From positions 1-8,245 of the forward strand of contig JAIVER010000051.1 of the NCBI GenBank assembly GCA_023864145.1: 8,245 nucleotides of DNA. Direction: 5' to 3'. Below, piece after piece: positions 1 to 7,996 of this stretch. The notes below the pieces were generated by a model. The model saw only the letters and a program-made list of their open reading frames with translations. It searched no databases and had not been told where the DNA came from. The stretch comes from Thiohalomonas sp. (GTDB lineage Bacteria > Pseudomonadota > Gammaproteobacteria > GRL18). Position 1 is the first letter of the stretch; the number at the start of each line of letters is the position of its first letter. The translations under genes and the position numbers were made by a program.

Positions 1-77
1 GCTGATTTTTCATGGGCTGTGAGAGTAATTTGCGTCATTGGATAATTTTGATCTTCTTCTCTATGAAAATCAAGCAT
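1..77 (-). CDS. partial ORF at window edge, possibly IS630-type transposase N-terminus
   Basis: An open frame starts at an ATG at 75-77 and runs off the window, giving about 25 residues. A second in-frame ATG lies at 36-38 (residue 14). The stretch from that second Met, MTQITLTAHEKSA, resembles from memory the beginning of IS630-family transposases, which carry an N-terminal helix-turn-helix followed by a DDE catalytic domain. Neither ATG has a clear Shine-Dalgarno, so the true start is undecided. The first ATG sits inside a 7-bp inverted repeat (64-70 and 76-82). The frame lies beyond the operon terminator at 125-152, so it is a separate unit, and an insertion sequence just past the terminator would be a tolerated position. 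With only 25 residues visible this is a weak call; it could be another short conserved protein or a chance frame. Confidence 0.3.
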   Translation of the reverse strand, partial: MLDFHREEDQNYPMTQITLTAHEKS

Positions 78-124
78 TTTCAAGTTGATTGAGTATAGGT
101 GCAGTTATTTAGTATGAAGTACAT

Positions 125-152
125 AAAAAAACCGACTTAAGCCGGTTTTTTT
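125..152 (-). terminator. intrinsic terminator closing the operon
   Basis: The minus strand has a run of seven A, a stem CCGGC/GUCGG (one G-U pair) closed by a UUAA loop, then seven T. It begins 46 bp after the merR-like stop codon. The A and T runs extend the stem and also make it usable in the other direction. However, the wobble pair is G-U on the minus strand and A-C on the plus strand, so the minus strand folds better. This marks the 3' end of the thrS-to-merR gene series. Confidence 0.85.
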
Positions 153-198
153 AAATGAAAGCGTAGGAACGTTCTTTACTCCAGATTAGAAAAAAGGA

Positions 199-555
199 TC
201 AGGCTTTTAAAATATCCAGAACTTCTTCTAATTCAGTTCTCAATTGAGAAATAATTTGATGACTGCGAGTGACATCTTCTTTGGATTCCTCGCCTTCTAG
301 CTTTTGACGTGCACCACCAATCGTATAGCCATGTTCATACAACAGACTACGGATCTGACGGATCATAATAACATCCTGACGTTGATAATATCGTCTATTA
401 CCACGACGCTTCACTGGTTTCAGTTTGGGGAATTCCTGCTCCCAATAGCGAAGTACGTGAGGTTTTACATCACATAAATCACTGGCTTCACCAATGCTAA
501 AATAGCGTTTCCCCGGAATAACGGGAAGTTCATTATTATTCGATGCTTCCAGCAT
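199..555 (-). CDS. MerR-family transcriptional regulator downstream of ihfA
   Basis: This is a 118-residue DNA-binding protein of the MerR superfamily. The winged helix-turn-helix starts at YFSIGE (18-23), continues through HVLRYWE (33-39) and the wing RRGNRRYY (50-57), and ends at the [11 protein letters not shown] segment (76-86). Residues about 95-117 look like a short dimerisation coiled coil. There is no C-terminal effector domain and no cysteine pattern for metal binding, so the inducer, if any, cannot be read from the sequence. It matches the small MerR-like protein regularly found directly after ihfA in Pseudomonas and relatives, whose targets are not established to my knowledge. The first 20 bp overlap the end of ihfA in another frame, and the start codon lies in a small ATGCT/AGCAT hairpin. 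Both suggest translation coupled to ihfA. The N-terminus MLEAS...[11 protein letters not shown] fits the family, supporting this start. Confidence 0.9.
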   Translation of the reverse strand: MLEASNNNELPVIPGKRYFSIGEASDLCDVKPHVLRYWEQEFPKLKPVKRRGNRRYYQRQDVIMIRQIRSLLYEHGYTIGGARQKLEGEESKEDVTRSHQIISQLRTELEEVLDILKA

Positions 556-835
556 ATGCTTCTACCCGAGCCTTTAGTTTTTGTCCAGGTTTAAAAGTAA
601 CAACACGACGTGCTGAGATAGGTATCTCTTCGCCGGTTTTAGGATTACGACCAGGGCGCTCATTTTTATCCCTGATATCGAAATTACCAAATCCAGATAA
701 CTTTATCTGTCCATCTGTTTCAAGTGCAATTCTTAGTTCTTCATAAAAAGCTTCAACAAATTCTTTCGCTTCGCGTTTGTTAAGGCCTAGTTCATCAAAT
801 AACCGTTCTGCCATATCGGCTTTAGTTAGTGCCAT
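536..835 (-). CDS. ihfA: integration host factor subunit alpha
   Basis: This is a 99-residue subunit, the same length as E. coli IHF-alpha. It pairs with IHF-beta (not in this window) to form the sequence-specific heterodimer that bends DNA by about 160 degrees in the nucleoid, recombination sites and promoters. The start [10 protein letters not shown], the body helix region, [13 protein letters not shown] (45-57) and the beta-arm motif [10 protein letters not shown] (60-69) are all present. Pro65, which intercalates into DNA, is conserved. The C-terminus [16 protein letters not shown] is typical. It begins 23 bp after pheT, the standard gammaproteobacterial arrangement. The only ribosome-binding candidate is a weak GAGAT stretch, so it may depend on flow from pheT. 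In E. coli ihfA has extra promoters inside pheT; I could not identify one here. Its stop codon lies inside the following merR-like gene. Confidence 0.98.
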   Translation of the reverse strand: MALTKADMAERLFDELGLNKREAKEFVEAFYEELRIALETDGQIKLSGFGNFDIRDKNERPGRNPKTGEEIPISARRVVTFKPGQKLKARVEAYAGSIE

Positions 836-858
836 CTTTTATCTCATTCTATAAAGAA

Positions 859-3264
859 CTAATCTCTAAGTTTAGCTCCATGTTGTTGCTCAAGATCACT
901 CAGTACTGCCTGGATCAGAGTATCAATCTCATCATCTGTTAAGGTACGGGATTGTTCTTGCAAGCTCAGGCTCACAGCCAGGCTCTTTTTGCCAGCTTCA
1001 ACACCTTCACCAATATATACATCAAATAATTCAACAGTCACATCACTTTCATGATTATCTGTTGTTTGATGAATTGTATTAATTATAGCAGATGAATCAA
1101 TTTCGTCATCTACTACAATAGCAATATCTCTACGAATTGCAGGGAATTTTGATAATATTTTGAATTCTGGCACTTTTGCCGCCGAAATTGCATCAAATTC
1201 CAATTCAAAAAGTATACAAGTACTCTTTACATCCATCGCTTTTGCGACTGAAGGATGTAAGGTACCCATCCAGCCAACCGCTTGATTATCTTTGTAAATT
1301 CTAGCTGACTGTCCAGGATGTAACGCTGGATTCTGCTCAGCTGAAAAATGATAAGAGGATAAATCACCTCCTAAACTTAAAATTGCTTCAACATCTGCTT
1401 TTAAATCATAGAAGTCAACGTTTCGCCCTTTTTCACCCCATTGTTCAGGAAAGGCACTGCCGTTGATAATGCCGGCAATCATCACTTCCTGCAGCAACTT
1501 ATCTTCTGTCTTATCAGAAGCACCGGGAACAAAGCGTGAACCCATTTCAAAAAATCGAATACGATTTTGCTGACGATTCTGATTATAGACTAAAGCACCA
1601 ATTAAGCCAGTCCATAAACTGGTACGCATTACTGATAAATCTTCTGATATGGGATTGGACAGCTTAATCCCGGGATTATCAGGGGTAATTAAGTTTTGTG
1701 CTTTAGGCTCAACAAAACTATAACAAATCGCTTCCTGATACCCCAAACTGACTAAAAGTTCTTTTACTTTTAGTTCATTAATTTGATCTTCAGGGCAGGC
1801 AGACATTACAATGGAGCCATGAGGTAAAGTAAACGGCAGCTTGTCATAACCATAAATCCGTCCTATTTCCTCAACTAAATCAACATCATACTCTATATCA
1901 AAACGAAATGCAGGCGCTGTTACCTGCCAACCATCATCACAGTCTAGGACATCCATTTCTAAACGGGTCAGGACATCTTTCACAGTTTCATCATCTATTT
2001 CAATACCAAGCACTCTGGTAATTTTTTCTTTTCTTAATAAAATAGACTTTGCTTTAGGAATATAGTCATCATGTGTTTGCTCAACAACAGGACCTGCTTC
2101 ACCTCCGGTAATATCCAAAATAAGGTGTGTTGCTCTTTCAATGGCCTGTACCTGTAACTGAGGTGATACACCACGTTCAAAACGGTGAGAAGAATCGGTA
2201 TGCAGCCCATGATAACGTGCTTTACCGATGATCATCTCCGGATTAAAAAAAGCACTTTCCAATAGTATATCTTTTGTCTCATCGCTCACTGCAGAACTTT
2301 CACCGCCCATAATACCGGCTAATGCCAGTGCCTGTGCATTATCAGCAATAACCAGATTATCGGCATTGAGAGAAATTTCTTGACCATCAAGCAAGGTGAC
2401 TTTTTCATCTTGTAATGCCATTCTTACATTTATTTGTCCCTGAATTTTATTCCGGTCAAAGGCATGCATCGGCTGACCCAGCTCAATCATGACAAAATTA
2501 GTAATATCAACCAGAGGACTAATAGAGCGATGACCACAACGACCTAGTTTTTCCTTCATCCACATAGGGGTCTTTGCCAGTGTATTGACGTTTTTAATGA
2601 CTCGTCCTGCATAGCGAGGGCAGGCTTCTTTGGCTTCAATATTAATCGTCATACTGTCATCAATGGAAGCCTTCTGCGCTATGATCTCCACTGACTTGAC
2701 ATCATTACGAGTTATGACTCCGGTTTCACGCGCAACACCGGCGATTGAAAAGCAATCACCACGGTTAGGTGTGACACCTAATTCAATACAGACATCGTCC
2801 AATTGCAGATAATCATTAAGCGTTGTACCAATAGGTGCATCTTCGGGTAATTCCATAATACCTTCAGCACTATCAGCCAGACCTAATTCTTTTTCTGAGC
2901 AAAGAATGCCCAGAGAAACCACACCACGCAGCTTGGATTTCTTTATTTTAAAGTCACCGACTAACACCGCTTTGACCATAGCACAGGCAACGATTAAATC
3001 TTTACGTGCATTTTTTGCACCGCAGACAATTTGTAATGGCTCTTCTGAAAGCTCACCGACATCAACTAGACAAACCTGTAATTTGTCAGCGTCCGGGTGT
3101 TTTTCAGCACTTAATATTTTACCTACAACAACACCTGTATGTGCAGGTGAAACAGGTTCAATGGCATCAACTTCAAGACCAGCCATAGTAAGCTTATGCC
3201 CCAACACGGCTGTCGTTAAGTCTGGGTTAACCCATTCTCTGAGCCATTGTTCACTAAATTTCAT
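859..3264 (-). CDS. pheT: phenylalanyl-tRNA synthetase beta subunit
   Basis: This is the 801-residue beta chain of the cytoplasmic alpha2-beta2 PheRS, which charges tRNA-Phe and removes misactivated tyrosine. E. coli PheT is 795 residues. Visible domains in order: N-terminal region (1-38), OB-fold tRNA-binding domain (about 39-150), B3/B4 editing domain (about 210-395), B5 domain (about 408-485), catalytic-like core (about 490-690), and C-terminal ferredoxin-fold anticodon-binding domain starting near SKFPAIRRDIA (705-715). Editing-site landmarks are kept: H267 in QPMHAFD, the GIMGG loop at 317-321, and T356 in TDSSHRFERG. The residue matching E. coli Ala356 is Ser358 here, probably a tolerated change. 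The ATG has an AGGAA Shine-Dalgarno 8 nt upstream. The gap to pheS is unusually long and holds a 141-bp palindromic element, so balanced synthesis of alpha and beta chains may rely on separate initiation. Confidence 0.98.
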   Translation of the reverse strand: MKFSEQWLREWVNPDLTTAVLGHKLTMAGLEVDAIEPVSPAHTGVVVGKILSAEKHPDADKLQVCLVDVGELSEEPLQIVCGAKNARKDLIVACAMVKAVLVGDFKIKKSKLRGVVSLGILCSEKELGLADSAEGIMELPEDAPIGTTLNDYLQLDDVCIELGVTPNRGDCFSIAGVARETGVITRNDVKSVEIIAQKASIDDSMTINIEAKEACPRYAGRVIKNVNTLAKTPMWMKEKLGRCGHRSISPLVDITNFVMIELGQPMHAFDRNKIQGQINVRMALQDEKVTLLDGQEISLNADNLVIADNAQALALAGIMGGESSAVSDETKDILLESAFFNPEMIIGKARYHGLHTDSSHRFERGVSPQLQVQAIERATHLILDITGGEAGPVVEQTHDDYIPKAKSILLRKEKITRVLGIEIDDETVKDVLTRLEMDVLDCDDGWQVTAPAFRFDIEYDVDLVEEIGRIYGYDKLPFTLPHGSIVMSACPEDQINELKVKELLVSLGYQEAICYSFVEPKAQNLITPDNPGIKLSNPISEDLSVMRTSLWTGLIGALVYNQNRQQNRIRFFEMGSRFVPGASDKTEDKLLQEVMIAGIINGSAFPEQWGEKGRNVDFYDLKADVEAILSLGGDLSSYHFSAEQNPALHPGQSARIYKDNQAVGWMGTLHPSVAKAMDVKSTCILFELEFDAISAAKVPEFKILSKFPAIRRDIAIVVDDEIDSSAIINTIHQTTDNHESDVTVELFDVYIGEGVEAGKKSLAVSLSLQEQSRTLTDDEIDTLIQAVLSDLEQQHGAKLRD

Positions 3265-3296
3265 ATATTATTTCCTGAACTTTTTTCTAGTTCTTT

Positions 3297-3325
3297 ATTA
3301 TTACTATTCAGTCTAGTATTTACAA
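3297..3325 (-). promoter_or_regulatory. weak candidate sigma-70 promoter before pheT
   Basis: On the minus strand TTGTAA (3320-3325) and AATAAT (3297-3302) are separated by exactly 17 bp, matching the consensus at four and five of six positions. Transcription would begin near 3290, leaving a leader of about 26 nt with the pheT Shine-Dalgarno. The -35 hexamer lies inside the palindromic element and the -10 just outside it, so an insertion could have created the promoter. The region is AT-rich, so a chance match is quite possible. Confidence 0.28.
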
Positions 3326-3444
3326 AAAGCCTGTGGTTGCTTATTTATCTGAGTTTGATTGTCTGAGCGTAGCGAGTTCTCAAAGTTAGATAAATAAGTG
3401 ACCATAGGTTTAACAGTGGTAATTAAGAAATACATGCTGAATAG
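3304..3444. repeat. 141-bp nested palindrome between pheS and pheT, MITE-like
   Basis: Almost the whole pheS-pheT gap is one inverted repeat with three nested arms. The outer arms are CTATTCAG (3304-3311) and CTGAATAG (3437-3444). The middle arms are GTATTT (3316-3321) and AAATAC (3428-3433). The inner stem joins 3327-3358 to 3380-3411: 32 positions, with 26 Watson-Crick pairs, five G-U pairs and one G-G mismatch when read on the plus strand, around a 21-nt loop containing GAGCGTAGCGAG. TTA stands directly outside both ends (3301-3303 and 3445-3447) and could be a 3-bp target duplication. I see no coding capacity. A non-autonomous miniature transposable element or a genome-specific palindromic repeat is the likeliest explanation; the family is unknown to me. 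In the operon mRNA it would form a large hairpin that might affect pheT expression or mRNA processing. Confidence 0.65.
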
Positions 3445-3476
3445 TTAGCAATTATTTTATTAGGTGTTGTAAAAAC

Positions 3477-4561
<1,085 letters not shown>

Positions 4562-4563
4562 AT

Positions 4564-4590
4564 ACCTATCGTGTCAGAAACACAATGGGT
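4564..4590 (-). promoter_or_regulatory. hairpin just upstream of the pheS attenuator
   Basis: Eleven-base arms (4580-4590 and 4564-4574) enclose a UUCUG loop on the minus strand. Ten of the eleven positions pair, including one U-G, and there is one C-A mismatch. It ends 2 bp before the attenuator hairpin. It could stack on, or compete with, the neighbouring structures, but no clear antiterminator pairing was worked out. Confidence 0.4.
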
Positions 4591-4608
4591 TTTTACTTAT
4601 TTCTAATT

Positions 4609-4628
4609 GTACCTGCAATTGCAGGTAC
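4609..4628. repeat. perfect 20-bp palindrome after rplT
   Basis: GTACCTGCAATTGCAGGTAC reads the same on both strands. As RNA it forms an 8-bp stem with an AAUU loop. It begins 14 bp past the rplT stop codon and has no following T run, so it is not a terminator by itself. It may protect the rplT mRNA 3' end, serve as a processing site, form the first hairpin of the pheS leader, or be a dimeric protein operator. Confidence 0.6.
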
Positions 4629-4642
4629 TCAGAAAAAGCAGA

Positions 4643-5002
4643 CTATGCAGAAAGTGCTGCTTTAGCTTGTTCAGCAATCGCTGAAAATGCACCTTTATCA
4701 GCAATCGCCATATCAGAAAGCACTTTACGATTGATTTCGATATTGGCTTTCTTCAGACCATTGATCATGCGGCTATAGCTCAAAGCATTTTCACGTGCAC
4801 CCGCATTAATACGTGCAATCCATAATTGACGGAATTGACGTTTACGTTGACGACGGTCACGATAAGCATATTGACCAGCTTTAGTTACAGCTTGGACTGC
4901 AGCACGATAGACATTTTTGCGACGACCGGAATAAGCTTTCGCTTGCTTAATGACTTTCTTGTGTTTAGCGTGTGCTTGTACACCACGTTTTACTCTTGCC
5001 AT
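4643..5002 (-). CDS. rplT: 50S ribosomal protein L20
   Basis: This 119-residue protein (118 in E. coli) binds 23S rRNA early in large-subunit assembly. In E. coli it also represses translation of rpmI and rplT by binding the operon mRNA. The very basic N-terminal extension MARVKRG...[17 protein letters not shown] (1-30), the central [10 protein letters not shown] (61-70) and the C-terminal [16 protein letters not shown] region (91-106) are all family hallmarks. The ATG has an AGGAG Shine-Dalgarno (5012-5016) about 9 nt upstream, and the gene follows rpmI after only 18 bp, so the two are co-transcribed and probably co-translated. A long structured gap, including a perfect palindrome, follows it. 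Confidence 0.98.
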   Translation of the reverse strand: MARVKRGVQAHAKHKKVIKQAKAYSGRRKNVYRAAVQAVTKAGQYAYRDRRQRKRQFRQLWIARINAGARENALSYSRMINGLKKANIEINRKVLSDMAIADKGAFSAIAEQAKAALSA

Positions 5003-5020
5003 GTTACTCTGCTCCTATGA

Positions 5021-5218
5021 TTAGACTAAACGTAACATACGTTTGATTGCGGGAGCATCTGACTTATCAATTGAGTCAGGAGCACGTAAATGACGCTTAC
5101 GCTTGGTAGTCATTTTGGTCAGGATGTGGCTGCGGTTTGCATTACCGCGTTTGATACGTCCGGAACCTGTTAGGCGAAAACGCTTTGAAGCGCCGCGCTT
5201 TGATTTCATTTTTGGCAT
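5021..5218 (-). CDS. rpmI: 50S ribosomal protein L35
   Basis: This is a 65-residue, strongly basic large-subunit protein, the same length as in E. coli. The start [14 protein letters not shown] and the core [15 protein letters not shown] (31-45) identify the family. The ATG follows a strong AGAGGTG Shine-Dalgarno with 4 nt between. In E. coli this ribosome-binding site is the target of L20 repression through a long-range RNA pseudoknot, with rplT translation coupled to it. Here the 158-bp infC-rpmI gap has hairpins that could play that part. Confidence 0.97.
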   Translation of the reverse strand: MPKMKSKRGASKRFRLTGSGRIKRGNANRSHILTKMTTKRKRHLRAPDSIDKSDAPAIKRMLRLV

Positions 5219-5248
5219 AATTCACCTCTAAAATAGTTACGCATTTGT

Positions 5249-5281
5249 GCTTTTATCCGTTCATTAAGTAAACATAAAAGC
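5249..5281 (-). promoter_or_regulatory. hairpin upstream of the rpmI ribosome-binding site
   Basis: A perfect 8-bp stem GCTTTTAT (5274-5281 read on the minus strand) with ATAAAAGC (5249-5256) encloses 17 nt. Inside the loop GTT and AAC can add three pairs after a 2-nt GG bulge. It ends about 20 nt before the rpmI Shine-Dalgarno. Its position fits an L20-responsive operator as in E. coli, but I did not find a clear match to the L20 binding site of 23S rRNA, so the role is inferred from position only. Confidence 0.35.
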
Positions 5282-5376
5282 TAAGTAAAACAACAATACT
5301 TTGACTCACACCTTACTTATATCAACTTCTAATATAAAAAGCAGAAAACCTGATGACGGTCTCTTGTGAGTGATTG

Positions 5377-5925
5377 CTACTTTTTGCTTTTTGGCGCTAA
5401 AACCATTGTCATTTGACGACCTTCAAGCTTGGCACCTTGTTCAACGCTAGCCAGTTCTTCAAGATCTTTTGCAACTCGATTCAGTACGTCCATACCCAGC
5501 TCACGATGAGCCATTTCACGACCACGAAATCTTATTGTTACTTTGGTTTTGTCACCATTTTCAAGAAAGCGAGTCATGTTGCGTAATTTGACCTGATAAT
5601 CACCTTCTTCAGTACCGGGTCTGAGTTTAAGCTCTTTGACCTGTGTTTGTTTTTGTTTTTTCTTTTCCTGAGCCTTTTTCTTTTTCTGCTCAAAAATAAA
5701 TTTGCCGTGATCCATGACACGACAAACAGGAGGTTTTGCAGTCGGTGCAATCTCCACGAGATCCATTTCACTATCACTGGCTAATTTTTTAGCTTCTGCA
5801 AGGCCCATAATCCCTGCCTGTTCCCCGTCTGCACCAATTACACGAATTTCTCTGGCGATAATATCATCATTTATACGGGTTTTGTTTGAATTGGATTTAT
5901 CAAACTCTCTTCTTGGGATTGCGAT
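5377..5925 (-). CDS. infC: translation initiation factor IF-3, starting at a non-standard ATC codon
   Basis: IF3 binds the 30S subunit, prevents 50S joining and checks start-codon and initiator-tRNA pairing. The first ATG (5806-5808) would begin in the middle of the conserved N-domain. The frame stays open upstream to a TAG at 5938-5940, and the upstream peptide [20 protein letters not shown] is the expected IF3 N-domain. No ATG, GTG, TTG or CTG occurs in that stretch. ATC at 5923-5925, 9 nt after an AGGAG (5935-5939), is the best start, giving 182 residues against 180 in E. coli. The N-domain is followed by a Lys-rich linker (about 80-93) and the C-domain with GDYQVKLRN (108-116) and FRGREMAH (133-140). 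E. coli uses AUU and IF3 thereby represses itself; AUC is also a codon discriminated by IF3, so the same feedback is expected. Confidence 0.93.
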   Translation of the reverse strand: MAIPRREFDKSNSNKTRINDDIIAREIRVIGADGEQAGIMGLAEAKKLASDSEMDLVEIAPTAKPPVCRVMDHGKFIFEQKKKKAQEKKKQKQTQVKELKLRPGTEEGDYQVKLRNMTRFLENGDKTKVTIRFRGREMAHRELGMDVLNRVAKDLEELASVEQGAKLEGRQMTMVLAPKSKK

Positions 5926-5934
5926 GGGCTTTAT

Positions 5935-5939
5935 CTCCT
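5935..5939 (-). promoter_or_regulatory. infC Shine-Dalgarno that fixes the ATC start
   Basis: The minus strand reads AGGAG, with 9 nt before ATC at 5923-5925. The next in-frame ATC (5917-5919) would be 15 nt away and ATA (5932-5934) directly adjoins the site, so both are badly placed. The in-frame TAG at 5938-5940 overlaps the site and sets the upstream limit of the reading frame. Confidence 0.8.
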
Positions 5940-6085
5940 AAAATTAACCAATTTATACTTATGTTCTATTGAACGCGATATTTTAGTAAACTTTTTAACG
6001 AAAAGCCACCCTATTCTTTAACTAAATAGTGAACAAAAGCGGCTTTATGTGAATAACTTACATGAATTGATTGAAAAATAGACAA

Positions 6086-7996
6086 TTACAGACCATATTG
6101 TTGTATTTCTTTGTTCATTTTAGCAATCAACTCATCTGCCGTCATGGTACCTAAATCTTCACCACTGCGAGTTCTTATTGCAATGCAGTTATTTTCAATC
6201 TCTCTGTCACCAGCAACCAGAATGTAAGGCACACGTGCCAGCGTATGTTCACGGATCTTAAAACCGATTTTTTCATTTCTCAAATCAGACTCAACTCGTA
6301 ACCCGGCTTTTTGCAGTGTCTTAACAAAATCACTGAGATAGCCTGCTTGTTTGTCGGTAATACCCATAACGACAGCCTGCACCGGTGACAACCATAAAGG
6401 CATCTTGCCCGCATGTTCTTCAATTAAAATACCAATAAAACGTTCTAACGAGCCAAGAATGGCACGGTGGATCATCACTGGAACCTCTTTTTCGCCATGC
6501 TCATCAATATAATGCGCATCCAGTCGACCCGGCATAGAGAAATCAACTTGTGCGGTACCACATTGCCAGACCCGGCCAATACAGTCTTTCAGAGAAAATT
6601 CAATTTTAGGTCCATAAAAAGCACCTTCACCCGGCTGCAGCTCCCAGTCCAGATCTTTGCTGTTTAATGAAGCTTCTAAAGCAGCTTCGGCTTTATCCCA
6701 CACTTCATCAGAACCCACTCGCTCTTCAGGGCGAGTTGACAGCTTAACTAATACATCAGTAAAACCAAAATCTTTGTAAACATCAAAAAGCAGGTCTATA
6801 AAAGCAGAGATTTCACTCTGAATTTGATCTTCAGTACAAAAAATATGAGCATCATCCTGCACAAAGTTTCTGACTCGCATTAAACCATGCAAAGTACCTG
6901 AAGGCTCATTACGGTGACAGGAACCAAATTCTGCCATGCGTAAAGGCAGATCACGATAGGATTTCAAGCCGGTATTAAAAATCTGAATATGACAGGGGCA
7001 ATTCATTGGCTTAACAGCATAATCACGATTTTCTGATCCCGTGGTAAACATCATGGCGCTAAATTTGTCCCAATGACCAGATTTTTCCCAGAGACTGCGA
7101 TCCACGATTTGAGGTGTACGCACTTCCTGATAATTGTGTTGTTTTAATACTTTTCTGATATATTGTTCAACTTCCTGATAGATGATCCAGCCTTTATCAT
7201 GCCAGAACACCATACCGGGAGCTTCTTCCTGCATGTGAAACAGATTGAGCTGTTTACCCAGTTTACGATGATCGCGCTTTTCTGCTTCTTCAAGACGATG
7301 CAGATAGGCTTTTAGATCTTTTTTATTAGCCCATGCAGTACCATAAATACGCTGCAGCATTTCATTATTATAATCACCACGCCAGTATGCACCAGCCAGT
7401 TTCATCAGTTTAAAGGCTTTGATCTTGCCGGTAGATGGTATATGCGGACCGCGACACAGGTCGATGAAATCACCTTGCTGATAGAGAGATAAATCTTCAT
7501 TGCCTGGAATACCCTCAATAATCTCAGCTTTATAGTCTTCACCCATATCACGAAAGAATTTCAGCGCCTCATCACTAGACTTCACAGAGCGTTTTATTGT
7601 CAGGTTTGCTTTGGCCAGTTCAGCCATTTTTTTCTCAATAGCAACCAGATCTTCAGGAGTAAAACTTTCTTCATAGGCAAAGTCATAAAAGAAGCCATTT
7701 TCAATCACTGGACCAATAGTAACCTGAGCTTTGGGGAATAATGTTTTAACAGCCTGCGCCAGTAGATGTGCCGTAGAATGACGAATGATCTCCAGACCTT
7801 CCGGATCACGCTCTGTAATAATGGCTAATTGCACATCACTATCAATGACATAAGAAGTATCAAGTAAGCGATCGTCTATTTTTCCAGCAATAGCTGCTTT
7901 TGCCAGACCAGGGCCGATATCTGCAGCCACCTCATGGATTGAAACAGCAGAGTCAAATTGTCGAGAAGAAGCATCAGGTAGAGTAACTACAGGCAT
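6086..7996 (-). CDS. thrS: threonyl-tRNA synthetase
   Basis: This is a 636-residue class II synthetase (E. coli 642) that charges tRNA-Thr and hydrolyses Ser-tRNA-Thr. Domains in order: TGS (about 1-60), editing domain with HSTAH (H73, H77) and CRGPH (C181, H185), catalytic core (about 245-535) and C-terminal anticodon-binding domain (about 537-636). The catalytic zinc ligands correspond to C333 in MNCPCH, H384 in DDAHIF and H510 in VMIH. Motif 2 is [17 protein letters not shown] (362-378). The N-terminus MPVVTLPD matches E. coli, so the start is secure even though no purine-rich Shine-Dalgarno precedes it. A 10-bp inverted repeat encloses the start codon and suggests translational control, as E. 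coli ThrS represses its own mRNA. The gap to infC is 160 bp, unlike E. coli where the genes nearly touch. Confidence 0.98.
   Translation of the reverse strand: MPVVTLPDASSRQFDSAVSIHEVAADIGPGLAKAAIAGKIDDRLLDTSYVIDSDVQLAIITERDPEGLEIIRHSTAHLLAQAVKTLFPKAQVTIGPVIENGFFYDFAYEESFTPEDLVAIEKKMAELAKANLTIKRSVKSSDEALKFFRDMGEDYKAEIIEGIPGNEDLSLYQQGDFIDLCRGPHIPSTGKIKAFKLMKLAGAYWRGDYNNEMLQRIYGTAWANKKDLKAYLHRLEEAEKRDHRKLGKQLNLFHMQEEAPGMVFWHDKGWIIYQEVEQYIRKVLKQHNYQEVRTPQIVDRSLWEKSGHWDKFSAMMFTTGSENRDYAVKPMNCPCHIQIFNTGLKSYRDLPLRMAEFGSCHRNEPSGTLHGLMRVRNFVQDDAHIFCTEDQIQSEISAFIDLLFDVYKDFGFTDVLVKLSTRPEERVGSDEVWDKAEAALEASLNSKDLDWELQPGEGAFYGPKIEFSLKDCIGRVWQCGTAQVDFSMPGRLDAHYIDEHGEKEVPVMIHRAILGSLERFIGILIEEHAGKMPLWLSPVQAVVMGITDKQAGYLSDFVKTLQKAGLRVESDLRNEKIGFKIREHTLARVPYILVAGDREIENNCIAIRTRSGEDLGTMTADELIAKMNKEIQQYGL

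Noticed and set aside
68..80. Near match to the IHF binding consensus
   Set aside because: It misses the final purine and lies in AT-rich sequence where such matches are common; no supporting context.
1..124. tRNA gene downstream of the merR-like gene, as sometimes found at this locus
   Set aside because: No cloverleaf arms, TTCGA-type T-loop or CCA-adjacent acceptor stem could be found.
543..746. Plus-strand open frame opposite ihfA
   Set aside because: It lies wholly opposite a clear IHF-alpha gene and shows no family features; a shadow frame.
2906..3316. Plus-strand open frame of 136 residues opposite the start of pheT
   Set aside because: It is antisense to the conserved tRNA-binding domain of PheT and its product has no recognisable family features.
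5574..5777. Minus-strand Lys/Arg-rich frame inside infC
   Set aside because: It is an out-of-frame reading of the Lys-rich IF3 linker, with no ribosome-binding site or family resemblance.
5377..5808. infC starting at the first ATG (143 residues)
   Set aside because: It would cut off conserved N-domain sequence, and the ATG lacks a Shine-Dalgarno, whereas the ATC upstream has one at proper spacing.
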